Assembly (NCBI RefSeq): GCF_021155775.2
Contig: NC_060237.1
Coordinates: 9,015,832 to 9,079,831 of the forward strand
Direction of reading: 5' to 3'
Length of the DNA: 64,000 nucleotides
DNA from: Neodiprion pinetum
Taxonomy: Eukaryota > Arthropoda > Insecta > Hymenoptera > Diprionidae
Part shown: one piece after another, positions 12,901 through 27,900 of the stretch
Numbering within the stretch: position 1 is the first letter of the stretch
Layout of the letters: the number at the start of each line of letters is the position of its first letter
Program-made: the position numbers and the translations under genes
Notes under the pieces: generated by a model
Told to the model about the DNA's origin: nothing
Databases searched by the model: none
The model's input: only the letters and a program-made list of their open reading frames with translations

Positions 12901-15900
12901 CCCTTCGCTCTCGAGCGTAATCTCGCGCTCCTTTCTCTAGACCATATTAATCTATATTAATGACCAGGATTAAGCGTGAAATTAAAACATCTACTCCACC
13001 GACCCACCCAGAGGGAGGCGCACTTATACCGAGTATTACAATGAAGCCTGAAGGGTTGAATATATCGGGATGAAAACGCGATACGTCTGTATTAAGGGAT
13101 CTCGGAGCGCTTCCGCGACGAGAAATGACTGGCGAATGTCAGTAATAGGGTCGAAATATTTCACCCCTAGCCGAACAAAAGATCCGAGTTATGCAATGCT
13201 GATATAATTCAGAAGCTTCCCGGTTACATCATGACAAAGAAGGCAATTTCTCTGTGCCACTTTACTCGTGGCGAGTCCAACGGTTCCTTGACGTGGTCGC
13301 CGGTTTCCCACACCATTTCTCATAATATGTAACTGCAAACTGTACAACCGTCTAAACACGTTGTATAATACGGTCGCCAATTACATGCGAGAGCCGTGAA
13401 ATCATACACATGTCATAATGCTCAGGGAGGTGGAAAGGCTCGATCGAACGAGGTTTTGGTGAAGGTTGTACGTGTTCGTTGGCCCCTGGAAATGCGGCGA
13501 GAGGAGCCCAAGCACGACTAACTCAGTCCTCGAAGACGATAGAGGGAAAATGACGTGCAATCAAATCAAAGATTATTTCCTCCAATAAAGTGGAACGCAT
13601 TTCTTGGAGTAGCGCGGGAGGACTCCGAGGTTATAAATCTCCTGTAGCCCGGAGCGGACACTTATCAGTTTCAGAGTTGAGATATAGTCCTCAGGACCGC
13701 CGGGCGTTTGTCTCTGCAAATTGACGCCAGTCAAGTTATTAACTTCCTCGGCGACAAATTCGCGAAACTTTGTATAGTCCGTTTCACGCTAGAACTAATC
13801 GGATTCAACTTCATGAAATATTTCACAGTGCACGCTGCGTTTTGACTCACATCGAGACTCCGGGATTTCTAATTTCCATCATTGTATCGATAAATTTACA
13901 ACCGTATGGTCATTTGAATTAGCCCTGCAGGATCATGTGGAGTGCAGATCGTGTGCGTTATAGCAACGCGAATGGCGCCAGCAGCTGTAACAAACTTAGT
14001 TTCCATGCAGTCCAACCAAGAAGGGATTAAGTATGACTTAGTACTGAAGTTGCGATCATTAGCTGTGTGGTCTTCTCAGCTGCTGGCCAAACTTCCTCTT
14101 AACTTGCTAGAGACCGTAGGGAAGGACGCGCTAGCTACGGGTTCTATTCCCTTCAGACATTGTTAGACTTCGCACTGTATTTCTTTTCTGCACTTACTAC
14201 CATGCTACAGATTTCGTGCATGAGATAAAGATTTCCATAACACTGTACCGTAGTGTTACACTCGTGTTCTTTGGGTGATCGGTAAAACGGACCGAGTGTC
14301 AATCGTAGATCGATGAAGTACTGGTTCACGAGTGTTTGCCATCACCGGATTCAATCTCAACAAGACGGGCAGCCAATGATTTGAAGACCTCGATTATTTC
14401 CGGGGAAAAGAGGGGAACCGCGGTTTGTCGCCGATTGCGATAGTTCAGGTGTTCACACAGCCGTGAAAACCGACAGATGGGTATCTCACCCTCAAGTGTA
14501 CGATTGCGATCGTGCTACAAGATGTATAAGTGTATATAAATAGGAGGATATTATGTCGGATTGGATCAGTACGTCCCTGTGGTTACATCGCTACGAATCA
14601 CGCGTGAGTATGATTGTTAATAAATAGTATAATAGTTTTACAAGTTCTCATACGCGTCTTGGTTGGCACTTGACTTGTTTCTTCACTGCAATGGAAAGTA
14701 ATCGGATTTCAGTCTACGAAAATCTCTAATATCGTCTGTCAGTTTTAAAGCACCGTGCGTGAATCAGAATCGCATAACTGAAAGATGGGACTTGTTGTTT
14801 AGCTTGGGAACGTTTAGCGATCACTGCATGTCCAAAAATCTTAGCCGATACTACGTCTGTACGGTATATTTTGACGTGATAGAAGTGCGGTGACCGTTAT
14901 CCACAGCCCGAATCTTGCTGCCGATGCGGAAAGAAAAACAAATTAAGAAACAATTATAGTGGTGTGTCGTAGATTATTGATACGAAGTAATCAATTCAGC
15001 CAATCAAGACATGCTTGAAACTGATTAATACGAGCAATCAAGCCTCAATTAGATACCGAATCACAGTACAAGCTCGTGACTGTGATCAGATGATCAGCGA
15101 TAAGAGTTACCTGTTCTGTAGCCAACTCTTTCCTCCTCTACGACCCACGTAATTATTTTCATTCATTCGAGTCATATCAGCTCAATTTCTACGCAGAGAC
15201 AGCATGAAATTCTACGGCATAATTGTTCTCTTGGCGCTTGTCACCTTCGCCCATGGCCTACCTACCAGTAGTAAGTTGCGATCACCACAGTTTATTAGGT
15301 AAATTTAGCCACAGAATTTTTATTAATACGATTGTATGATTGTCTGAAACCCAGCGAAAACGAAGCGATCCATTAGCGACAATCTGGTATCGCTTGTCGA
15401 GAGTTTTCAGGAGACAATGAAAACCGGCGACGAGGACTTGGGAATCCCTGTGTTGGAGCCCTTCGAAGCTGATTCCATTGACATATCTATCGACGAGACT
15501 TCAGTAGCGTGAGTAAGAGTTCATCAGCATCTCGATTCCGATCTAATGAAGATTGTTTTCGTTCCACGCAGATTGGACGGCAATCTGAGTAACTTGAAGG
15601 TCGCTGGTCTGTCTAATTTCTCGATCGACACTTTGACGTTCAGTCTAATCGGAATCAGGTTCACCTTCGCTTTCACGTGGCCTAGTATCACCTTCAGCAC
15701 GGGATATTCCATCGAAGGCACGGTTTCGAATGACATAGCGGTATACGGCAACGGGAATGCAACGTAAGTTCCGCACTAGCACGATACCTCTGTCGAGAAG
15801 CCTTTGGCAAGGTTTTGGATCGACAGGAGAGAATCATAACTGCATTATTAACTGCAATATTATCATTTGCTGGGGTTTTCTAGAACAAATTACGCGGAGA

Positions 15901-18900
15901 ATCTTTACCACCGATGTAGGGTATTTAACTTTAGTAAAACTGGGTAAACGTGCCTCGATCAATCGTTATGTTACAGTGGCGAGATCACCAATCTAGTCGT
16001 TTCGGGAACCGCCGCGCTATCCGTGAGCAATTCGTATCTCTACATTCGCAGTTTGACGAGCGAGATCAGCGTGGAAGATACGGAAGTGAGTGAAATGTGC
16101 TATCCACACTCATGCCTTTTTGAGTTCTCTCTTCTCTTTCGTCAATAATGATTTACTTCACAGTTCGCGATCACTGGAATCTGGAATGACGACGACGTGT
16201 CGAAGCTCATAGGGGATGTGGTCAGTGACATTGCCCCAGTGCTCGTCGAGGAGTACCAGGACGAGATCACCACCGCTGTCAATGAAGTAGTCACCGAATA
16301 TGCCAACGACTACCTCGGCACTATGACTCTGGCCGACCTCATTGGACTCCTCGGATAAGTCAGTGCGGTTACTTGCTGGCGAAACTTCAATGTCCAGCAA
16401 AGCAGCGATCAGATGTTAATCCTTCCTTCGAATGCAGGATGAAATCGAGTGAATAAATAGATCGTTGACGAACAAGCTGTAAAAACGATATATCTCACGT
16501 TACCTTCTACGAGAATTACGAGTTCATCGTTAATGATGACAAGTAACGATTTCCAGAACGAATTCAACATATACGCGCAGTCAGTCTTGAAACCACGAGG
16601 AAAACAATGTCTTGAATACTCTTTGATTTTTGAAACCGTCAAACACTGTACTAGTCGAGCGAAAACTTGATAGGTGACGGATTCGTACCTCGAATGAAAA
16701 TTGGCGTTGTTCGTAGTCTGCGAAGTGGGAAACCCCCGAAGGATGGGGTGGTGGGCTGTTGGGCGGCGGGAGAGCAACAAACATAATTCAAACTTACGGG
16801 CGCCGCAGTATAATTACCGAATCTTGTAGCGGGCTCGCGGAGGTTGTCCTAAAACTTTGATCTAGGAGAGGGTGCGGAGGGTGGAACCAGCAAGGCCGCA
16901 GATAGAATAATGCCCCAAGGCTCGTTACAGCGGGGCCAGGTTGAATTTGACTCGGCCAAAATTTAAGCCGAAAGGTCCGTCTTCCTCGCGTCCCTCTTCA
17001 CGGTGTCCTTCCCTCGGTTCCCCCTTATCTTCGGTGTGGCAGCTTGTTTGACTTCCGGCGCGGTGTCTCAGCGTGACCGGACGTACTTGATAACTGAATA
17101 TCCTAGAGCCTCTTCTCTCAGCTAAGCCTACCGGTAAGCCTTTCCAAGGGTTGGCTTACATTAATCGAGTTCCTCCGAACTTCTATGGCTGATGCTCACA
17201 CCGACTTTCGCCAGAAGATCCACCGCTGCTCGGGCAATTATCATCTTCACATCGTGCCTTTTAGCTCCATCCCCGGGGCTTCGAGTCCTCGTTACTCGAG
17301 CGAGAGTCGGAAGGATTAACCCGTCGAAAGACGCGAACGATGAAGAGTATCCTCATATTTCTCAATAAACGATAAATCACTCTTAGAAATATCTATATCT
17401 GTACGGGGACGTATAACGCTCTCTTATAGATCTCTCTCCCTCTCTCTCTCTATCTCTCTCCTTCTCTCCCCATCCTCTTTGATTCTCCCGATGCCATTAA
17501 TCTATGGTTATCTATGGCGTGTGGCGGATAAGTGCGTTCGAATGAGCCATTTCACCCTTGGGAGTTAAAGCCCTGAGAGAAGATCGAGGAATTCAGTGCC
17601 GAACTAACAGAAGGGCGACTCGAGACTGCCTGCTCCCGCCTTTCTTCGCCCTTCGGCGACCAACCGACGCCGCCCTTCGTGATGAGCTGTGCAAAACTTG
17701 ACCACCACTCTCATCTCCTTCTTCTCTTACCAATCCGTGATATCCTTCGACTTAATCGAAATTCGCTTATCGGTCAGACTTTTTTCTCAAATGCTCCAAC
17801 TAAAAACCCATTAGAAACTAACGTCGGAGAACACAGTATAATCAAGAGTTAACTTTAAACTCAATCGAATTTTCAATCAGCAAGTACAACTACAGTCATG
17901 TTCAGGCATGGATGCCATAGATGAACAGACTCACTAATCGCGACTCGGTGTGCTTACGAAGAACTTATATCGTACGTACTGTCTCCGAGTCTCCACAGCG
18001 TTCTCTACGTTCTCTGTACGTATCGTACGTACCGTAACGTATCGGACAGCTGATGAAGCGCCAAGAGTGATCAGTGTGTCTTGAGTGCTACGCGTGTAAA
18101 GGTCTTCCGCAAAGTATCGCGAGATGAAAACATGCAACGACACGGTTACAAACACCTTCGTAAATATAAGCTGTGTGACCGAAACGTGCATTGAGCTTCC
18201 CTGAAAGTTGTTGATACACCGTGACACCATCGTTTTGGTAAGTCGATAATATGCTTTCGCCAACTCACGATGCGACCGGCGATTTCAAGGACGACTACCG
18301 TGATTCCGGTTTAAGCGAACTAAGGGATGAACGAATGAAAAAAAAATTGAGAGAAAATGTTGGCTCGACAAAGTAAGAGAGTCGATAAGATATTCGCGAT
18401 ATCGCGTGGATCTCGGAATCTCCGGATCTCCCGGGGTTCTGTCTCTCCGTCTCGCGGGCTCGGTTCTTTCGGTGAGTAATGCTTTCCAGGTTATCTTTCC
18501 ACCTTGGCTCTCATAACTTCACGGAAGGCGCGCACCCCTGTCTGGCCCCCCGCGAACGAAACGAAACCGGCCTTGCACCCCGCCTCGGTGTAGTCTAACG
18601 AACCAAAGAACTGGTTGACTCGCATGTGCGGACGGTTACAACTCTCCCTGCAGCCGCGTTATCACGAAGCCCGTCGAGAGAGTTAAGTGGAAGAAAATGT
18701 GGCAAGAATCGTTGAAGCGAAGGGAAACTTCCCGTTTCTGCCGCGGGGCCGCCTCGAAACTCAACCGAACACAGGAAGCTTGTTAAAACGTAATGCCGAG
18801 CTTCTACCTTCCACTATACCTACACTGCCTAGATACGTACTATCGATTTCGGCATGCATGCGTCACGGATTTATACCGTACTGTTTGCCTCACGCACAAG

Positions 18901-21900
18901 GATGAGCACGCGTCTTAGCTCGACGCTTTTGACCGCTTACGAGAATTTTACGAGGTCAAAATTGCTCGGAAATCGTTTCTAGACAGCGTTACTTCGGAGT
19001 TTATTCGACTACCATTTCGTCGATTATTGTTTCATCAAATTTTTACTGTAGTGTAAAAAGCTCCCAAGCGCCGTGATAAACCTTCCGAGCTTTCGACCCT
19101 GACGAAAATTTCCGATTCGAAATTTCACTCGTTACGCGCGCGAGCACGAATGCTGCAATATTATTGTGGATGGGTCCCCATTGTGCGACGAGTGTGAATA
19201 GTTTGGAAGTGACGTCAGACGTGACGAGGGAGATATAATATGAAGTCGGTTCGCGGGTATCGCGAGTACCGAGCAGTCTGGAGAACTAAGTGTCTGGAGC
19301 AGATATTGTAGAACTCAGAAGCCAATGTGTCACCCAAGTCTCAGATTGTCTCCCCGCATCTCTGCTATCCGTGAAATGTCTGGAGCAGATTCCGAGGTTT
19401 GAGTGAGTGAAACGTTTTTGAACCATTGACTACTACTTACAATATTTAGTCAGAAATTGAGTTTCGCTAACGGCAAAGAAGTCGAGGCCTTGCAACGATT
19501 CGCGAGGCTCGACCTTATTTCCTCGTTAATTTCTTATTAATAACCGAAGAACGCGGCGTGTTATGGTTTGAAAGGGTTCGGCTAAGGGTAGCAGATGGTG
19601 CGGGATATCGCTTGAGAAAAGAAACACCTTGTTGGGGTTGATGACATTTCGTGCACGTAATGTCAGTCGGCAGGTCGTGGCTGGCATTTCTCTGACCTTT
19701 GCCACCCTCGCCTCTCGACGTCAATTTAACGTCATTTTAATTTTCACAACCATATACAGGTATAATCATCTTAGATCTTCAAGTAATTATCGCGTTTGAG
19801 TCGAACGGCGAGGCAGCTGGTATTCGTAATTGAAGCTCAACCTTTTCGTGCCATCTTAAACGATCAATTAGCGAAAGCATATTCGCGATATGTTTAGAAA
19901 GTCTTCGAGTTTGGATAAAATATTCCGGTTTTTTTTTTACTTCGAATTTTGAGGGAAACTATTTCACTACTTAAATAATAATAATAATAATCCTTTAACC
20001 TTTTTCAACCTTTAAAATTTGCTTCGACTTTATTTGAAATGAAACACCGAAAAGCATGATCAAATAATATTCTTCGAATCACGAAGATGTAAGATAAAAA
20101 TATAAAAATTCACGGAACTTCCCTATTAGTCAAGGGTCGAAGCTGTTGACCTTGCAAAGTGTAGACGAGAACGGAAGTCTTTCTTCTCGAGTCACGCGAG
20201 GGCACGAAACACTCTTAAGGCTCAGTTGCTTAATCACACGCTTTTCAACGGTTCATGGGCGTCGTGGAAACGTCGGTTTGAAACATGTTTTTTGCCTGCA
20301 AGCAACAGTTAACGCGTTACAAAAACCGCGTATTGATCTATGGGAATAGATATATGGTGCATGCTCGGTGCGGTTATGCATGCTGCATATTTGTTTGCAG
20401 TAACTTTCCACAAATCATATTCAACGCATTAGCATGTAATTTTGCAGAAAAATATTTGGCCAATTTTATAAATTGCCAAACAGTGGGTCGGACGGTTCCC
20501 TTATGCAATAACACGTTCGGAATTATCACGATGGAATGCAACGGCGTTTTAGCGTTGAAATCGGAGTTTATACGTCAGTTATTGCATGTGCAGAATTGGC
20601 GTCGGATTAAAACCGTGGGGAATAATATTGAACGACTTGAAATAATATTTCACCAACAATAAAAGCGAGCCGTTCATTCAACGGGGTGTACAATATTCGA
20701 AAATATGTTTTGAAATTCACCCTGCAGCTCAACGTTTTCAAAGCTGATAATTCCGTGTAATTATCGCTGCGTACATACAGCCTTGTGATTTGTGAGCTTT
20801 GCCATCGAAATTGTTATGTACGCATATCTATTCGTGCAACGTCGTTCATAATTTCGATGACAAATAAATCGACTGTCAATTTGACCATTTTCTTTTTTCT
20901 TTCCTTTAAACAGAAATTTCCAGAGACAAAATTATCCGACGATTCATTTAACGAGTGGCAATAATGGTGCATAATCTGCGAATGATCGATTGCGAGCGTA
21001 ACGGGCTTCGGATTTAAGCTTTCTCGACTTACGATCTGTTTCGCGAGGATCCTCGGTACCTATTGTCTGCAGAAGCCACGTCTTTGTCAAGCGATTACCT
21101 TGTATAGCCGTACACCGTACTCGCCGAACCTCCCCTCATCTCCCATTGCATTGTTTGTGTTTATATTATTGTATTTCGACATTATACGAGCTTAGCTGAT
21201 TTAATTGTCATTGTTCCACCCACGGTCTTTGCGAATAATCGTGCCAACACACGTTGCAGTTACCTACGTTACGCAGGTACACGCCAAGCTGGAAATAAAA
21301 GAGAAATTTTTGATATTTTGCTTGGTTTTTTCTTTTTTTAACTAATCATTCACGCAGTTTTGAATGTAGTTTATATTTCATTACTTTGAAGCTTGATCAA
21401 TGAGAAAAGATGACATATATTAGCGAGAAGATTTCGAACCATAAAGATTTAATGCGGACTTACGGTGTTCTAAAGGCTTTACAATACTTGCATGAGATTT
21501 CATTGGGCATCGTGATATTTCAAAGAATTTCAAAAGATCTCTGAAGATTTTCAGTATCTTCCCGGACTTGAATCACTGATTGTGTAGATCGAAATTCAAG
21601 ACGAATTCATTTTGAAAAAATAACCATCCAAAAGAGGTATTCTTTCTTACGATTACCTTGAACCCATGCACTTGAACGACAATCCTAGAGTTTGGCGAAG
21701 AGGGGAGGAAAGCTAGACCATTTTGTTTCGAAAAGTGATTTTCAATGCTCGCGTCGACGCGGGGAGACCCCGTAAAGTGGCGTTGTATAATTCGCGGCAC
21801 CAAATTCCGTCCATTTATGCCTGAGCTGACGATTAACCTTCGGTTGTGGCGAATAACTGTAGCACAATGTGCAAAGTCAACTTGGCACTATGAGTATATT

Positions 21901-21924
21901 CACACTCTCTCGAGACCCAGGCTT

Positions 21925-21961
<37 letters not shown>

Positions 21962-24900
21962 TCCCTCTCTCTCTGGCTCTCTGACCGCTGTGCTTCTTTC
22001 TCCTCCTCTTTACTTCATCCCTTCGTGCAGCCATTTTGTTTCCGGTGTCCCGGGCCGACTTCCGGCCAGCGTCACGCAGTCCTTACAGGCCGCGGAGAAC
22101 CCCGGGAGCTCTTGAGATCTACTTTTCTGATTATATTCAAATTAAATGCGACTTCTGACCGGTAATATACTGCCGCCAATTTAACCTCGGCTAACAACCC
22201 TCCACGGAAGTTACACCCTCCTTGCCTCCTTGCCTTCTTCGCCTGCGATCGAGCCCTACACGTGTGTCAAATTCGCATCGAGATCTCGACTTTGTTTGTT
22301 TACCGCACGTATCGTTTTACCACCAACGAGCAATTCGTAGCCACACCTCGGTTTTGCCGTTGGCTCGAAGACTCCGCTTATACCGAAGCCGTTTTACTTA
22401 CAATTAAACTTGGCTGAATAGACCAATCAATCCGGGCTTTTTGGTACTTAAATCTCACCTGAAAACTAACTGCGCAGCAATTTGAAGCACGTTTAATAAA
22501 CGAAAATGCACACGTTTATCCAACTCAGTTCAGGGGACGACTTATTTTTATTAATGTTCAAAAGTGGAAAACGCGTTTCTTTCTTAGTTTTTCGCTTCTT
22601 GGATGAAAAAAGTAATCAAGCAATCATTGTACCCCAAGAAGAAAAGTCGTAGAGAGTTGAAATATCTTCGAAATGAGCCCAAGTCATTTTTATTTGAAAA
22701 AAAACTTTAAAAACCGTAGAAACGGAGTCATTTTCCAAAAATTTATAACTCCGCCAATTCATAAGTTGTAGGGCAGGCCTTCTTCGACATAGTAGCGTAA
22801 ATAATATGCAGATTACGTGGTCGAAGGATGGATGCTGTCGGATTAGTGGTTTTTGCACAATTTTGTATTCACATTTTTTGTCCGTCATATTGCGTAATGT
22901 ATCCTTGCTCGAGAAACGCTTCAGTATAAATTTTTCAAACGGATTTTTAAAGTGTACCGTACAAATCGTCTATCCCAGTTTGGCGTTAAAATGGGTGAAA
23001 ATGCGTACAAACGTAGTGCTAAACGTCAAAGCGCGCGAATACTTGGCAATACTTGTGATTTCAATTTTTTCTGACAAAGGATAAGGGTATTTATTTGTAT
23101 ACAGCGTATTCGTGTAATGAGTTTTTTGCATAAAGTAATCGAATGCATACGTTTTCGATTAAAGAAGGTATTTTTGTGGGTAACGACCACATTTAATGTA
23201 TTTAGCGAAAGGTTTTTGCACCAAGGGTGCTTTTTGGGAGGGATTATTGTTACCTGAAGACAGTTTCAGACGATTTTTAGAGGGTTGATACAGGAACAAA
23301 TTAGTCATGATTTGTCAAAATTCAAGGTACGCCATTCCTTTTGTTCTGTAAAAATAGTAGAACAATGCGACTTTTTAAAAATTTGTTTAATAATGCATAA
23401 TTTTTTTTTGTACGGACTCACAGTTTTACAATTCGTCCCGCGTTTGGTTAATTTGGTTTTAATTAAATTCATTGGTGTGTTTTTCCACTAGATCGTGCGT
23501 CAAAATCCAATCTTTTCGAAGTTAATCTAATTCGTATTTATCACTGTAATCACGACTACAACTAATTTCTTTGTTTTCTTGCAAACACGAAGCTGTTTGT
23601 TTCGAGTATTCAGACGATCGTGCGCTATTTTTTTACTCCAAAAATTGAATTCACCGTCGCGTTTTTCACTTCAATCTTCTTTTGACAAGATTTTCAATGA
23701 CCCGCTTCAATCAAAATCATCCCCATGATGTCTCGACCATTATTGAAGTGCAGGTCCGCAAACGGATATCAGGTTTCGAAAGCCGGACGCCGCGTCAAGG
23801 AGGGAATTCAGTTGCATTTTGAATTTTGGAAATGCAGTCCAGCCTCGAAGGGCTTCAATGTCCGACCCCCCTGCCCTTCTCTTCCCTCCCCTCGCGTCGA
23901 AAGCGAGTCGGCATGGGAATCCCTTTGTCATTCGATAGCCGAGACTCTCGTTACCACAGCTTTGGGAAACGCAATGTGCTTTGTGTATTCGACACCGATT
24001 TGTAATAAGCGACGCTTTCATGTCCGTCGTCAATAAATGCAATTTTAATACGCTGCGTGTGGCTCGGTATAAATATAAATCTGCTCATATGCCAGTTTTT
24101 CCAAATATGTCAATCTCAATCATTGTCAATCGATATTTTAAAGCTCTGATCGCATTCGACGAAACTTTATCTTCGAGCAAGTATAAGATTATTGTCAGCA
24201 AATTTTTATAACTCAATATATACACTTTGAAGCTGCCTAATTATATTCGCTAATCAATGTTTGCTTGGTTGGATGAAAGTTTCATTTTATCTGAACAAAT
24301 CATTTGATCAAATCCACACAAGAAATTCATTCAAATAAATTTATTCGATCAAAGTGAACCTGGTTTGAATAAAAAAAAACTTATTTTCTAGCAAATCAAA
24401 CGCTACTTGATGATTTCAGTGAATTCAATCACTAGTTCTTATGTGGATTCGTCTTTTCTTAAGACGAACCATATAACAGAATATCCGTAACAAGTTAATG
24501 TACGCGATAATTTAAAACGTTTAATTTTCTTCCTGCTCTTTTTTTCTAGTTATTTTATTTATCTTCAATTCGGCGATCCTGGAATGGCTCTTATTTGAAA
24601 ATGTTTATCAAATTCTCGTCACCTATTTCGACCGTCGCTTGCTTAATGTACTATAGCCATAAAATTCGCTCACGCATGGCCATGTTTCATTTGCGTATAT
24701 GAAACCCACAGACTTGCCACCCGGATGGATTAGAATCAAGAAACCACGGCTCCTAACTCTTGGGAGTGGAAACACGTTTTGCTAATTAATTAACTCACTG
24801 TACTTTACATTGCCTCTGTTTACGCATACATACGTATACGTTTACGTAAAGCTACCTATACATACATTTATGTACATTGCACATACCTGAAACTCAAAGA

Positions 24901-27900
24901 ATTATTCCGCATTGCTTTTTATAACCTTTTTATAACTAAATATATATATATAGTTTTATATAGTATATAGTATATAGTTTTACTTGTGTGATTCACAGCA
25001 ATTTTTTTAGTACGTGATTCATAATTGATTTTAGGTCGAAATATGCAAATTTACTAACAGATTGCAGAATAATCAAAATTTCACAGCGAAAATTAGTTCA
25101 CACAGATTTTTTTGGAAACTCTGTGGATTCTGAAAAAAAAATGTAATCAACAAAACAAATCTTCAACGAAAGTTTCTGTCGATAAAAATTCGTTTTTGTT
25201 TTCAACCCCAAGTTTCAATTTTAAAGCTCCTCATGACAATAATTTTTATGCGATAGGCTTTTCGTTTATGATTTTATATTCCACCTAACGCACTACCATT
25301 CTCGACGATATTCTTTCGCAGTCACTCGTCACAGTCCGTATGACAAACCTCGCTGTATTAATCCATGTATTTTATCTGTATGTCATACGCATATAACAAG
25401 GAGAGAACCCTTGTGCATTTATAAGATCTGAATTAGTTCATAACTGTCAGCCGAGTTAAGCTGGCGGGGTTTTTGAGACGCTGTCATGCAAAGTGATAGT
25501 TTAATCTCTGGTTTAAACTGATCCTAGAATAGAATAGGCGCTCCTGAGCCTCGCCTGGATTAACGTACGTTGGGCTCAACCGTCTCGCATGACGGATAGT
25601 TTCCTTCGCGTTGCCGCAAAAAGTTCGGGCACCTGCAGTTTCGGGGTTAAAAAATAGGCCGAAATCCCACGTGTAATTCAGTCGGCGTGGAAGTGCATGG
25701 ATCAATCGGTTTAATCAAGGGTGAAATTTACTCCGCGTTTTACGAAGCTTACAGTTTTACAGAGGGTTGAAATATCCTATGTTTTATTCGATTTTTTATC
25801 TAAACTTTTTCATATTCCTAGCTTTATCAATTCGCATTGTGCACACGGATTGGCAATTCGATTGCGAATTCCTGACGTAATTGATTCTCTACGAAGTTCA
25901 CGTTTCACTTTGCAATTGAAATGTATTGGACAGGGAATTTGGACAAAAATGCGATAAATAGTTGCAGACCGTAATTCGAAAACCACACGCGCGGCTTCTG
26001 CCTGTTAATTAGTACCTATTACTCGGCTCGGGGGGGAAATTTGTGAAATTCTAATCTGATAGGGTGTGGCGGGTTTTTCACCGCCGAAAATAATGCTTCG
26101 TATGCACCGATCGAATTAATCGCGCAATCCGTATTTTTTGCTAACAGGATGGAAAAATAAAATCGCAATGCGGGAACGTCCGGGGGGCGGAAAGAGAGGC
26201 TCGAATCGCTAATCTATGGACTACAGAATAATTAATGAGACATCAAATCCTGTTAAATGCTCCTGAATTAATTGGACAAATACGAAATTAGCCAGGCTAT
26301 CCTGCAGCTCGGCTCTCGGTAAAATGATGCAGAAATTTGCGGTCTGGCAAATATTGTTCGACACTATACCGTAATATCGTTTGGCACGTGTGTTGCGCAC
26401 TCGTCAACGCGGCAAGTTTTCAGCGGAATTAACGCGCGGTCGAACCCATATCGAAACCTCATTAAAACCAGTCCAATTCCGCAAACGAACTCGCAATCGG
26501 CGTCAACGATTCTATTCCCAATCAGTTTTATTCGGAATCTTTCATTCTCATCGCTATTTTAGCTGTAAAATTAAAACGGTTCAAAATTGCTTCCAAATCA
26601 TCCACATTTGATTTTTCCACACAAAGGAAGAAATTATTTTACTTTACTTTTATCAAATTTCTCGTTTTTCAGCCAACGAACTTAGCATCGAAATTTCGTA
26701 ATCAACAAGCTTTATTTACCTGTGTATTCGGTGTTTTCAACAAAAAAAAAAAAAAAGGGTGGGTTTAATTATACGCACGTATATAACGAAGAGGGGGACA
26801 AAGTTATCTCGAGTTTTGTTTAAAGGAACTGTAATTATATGTATATATGTATGTTAAATCCTGTTTGCCGTTTGACCGTTAAGCGGAAAGATATTTTTTA
26901 ATTTTCCATTTCAGTGATATCGCGATGCAGCATGTGACAAGAACAAACGCTGTGTTAAATTTTTTGATAAATATCACCCCTCGCATTTCATGTTTACATA
27001 TTCTATTTCCCCCTCGTCGGAACGTGACCTCACATAATTGAACATAATTAGGAAGAATGAGTCCGTTTTTTCCCTAAATGTATTTATTGTACATATCCAC
27101 ATTCTACATTATCTACGTAACTTCAGAGTCGATTTTCGGATGATTTTCATTACCAGGCCAGGCCAAAACTAAATTTCATTTTAAATGCCAGCACGAAAAA
27201 TCTGACCTATTTTCTACTCCGTATTGATTCCATGAATCCAGTTTCGCACTGGTTTCCAATATTTTTTATACATATTTTCTATCTTCCCTGAATTTGGATG
27301 TATGCGGTAGAGAAGGAGGGTTGAAAAAACAAAATCAAAAAAACCTCGTACGGTTTTTCGTGAAACAAATGTTGAAACGGAATTTCGCGGACTGAGAAAC
27401 GACCTGCAAACATACGATTACGCTACGGTTGTCGAGCACGACGTGGTGACGCGATGGGTAGTTCATGCAACACGCTTAGCATGAGCAAACGTTGCAGCAT
27501 CGTAACTCGATGAATGACGATGCCATTCTCGGTGGTTTCCCTCCCTCGCTTGCGCAACCGCGGATCATAACGTAAACTGTGTACTGCGATATCGCCACTT
27601 GAATTCGCACAATTCATTGCTGCAAGTTTTTTGCAACGCCACACTCGGTGGATCTGACAATTTTACCATCATTAATGTTCTTTTCGCTCGTTAATCGTAA
27701 CTTTTTTCGACGTTACAGGAAGAAATGGAATATGAAAGTCGGAATACAGCCGTGGGGATGACGCGAAATTTTGGATAAAAATGAGGGTAAGTCAGAATTA
27801 AAAAGCACAGATTTATATTCTGAAACCATTCGACGTGGATTATGCGAATTGTTTGAAATTATAGAATGGTGTACCAGGTCGATATCTCGAATCTTATTTC

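Larger units (their letters stand above)
6918..15203. other. Bx intron 3, part downstream of the nested gene
   Basis: Mostly AT-rich noncoding sequence. Distinct items are a promoter-like cluster at 9629-9696, a GGAA tetranucleotide tract at 11749-11773 inside a GC-rich patch (about 11560-11900), and the TATA/initiator pair at 14533-14570. Open frames on either strand (for example 9246-9626 minus, 10120-10506 plus, 13942-14166 plus) show no recognised domain. Confidence 0.6.

Noticed and set aside
15524..15996. Plus-strand ORFs starting at 15546 and 15757 as independent genes
   Set aside because: They are exon 3 of the takeout-like gene read through flanking intron; splice sites at 15571, 15763 and 15976 explain the coding signal.
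16158..16400. Minus-strand ORF of 80 codons
   Set aside because: Antisense shadow of the last exon of the takeout-like gene.
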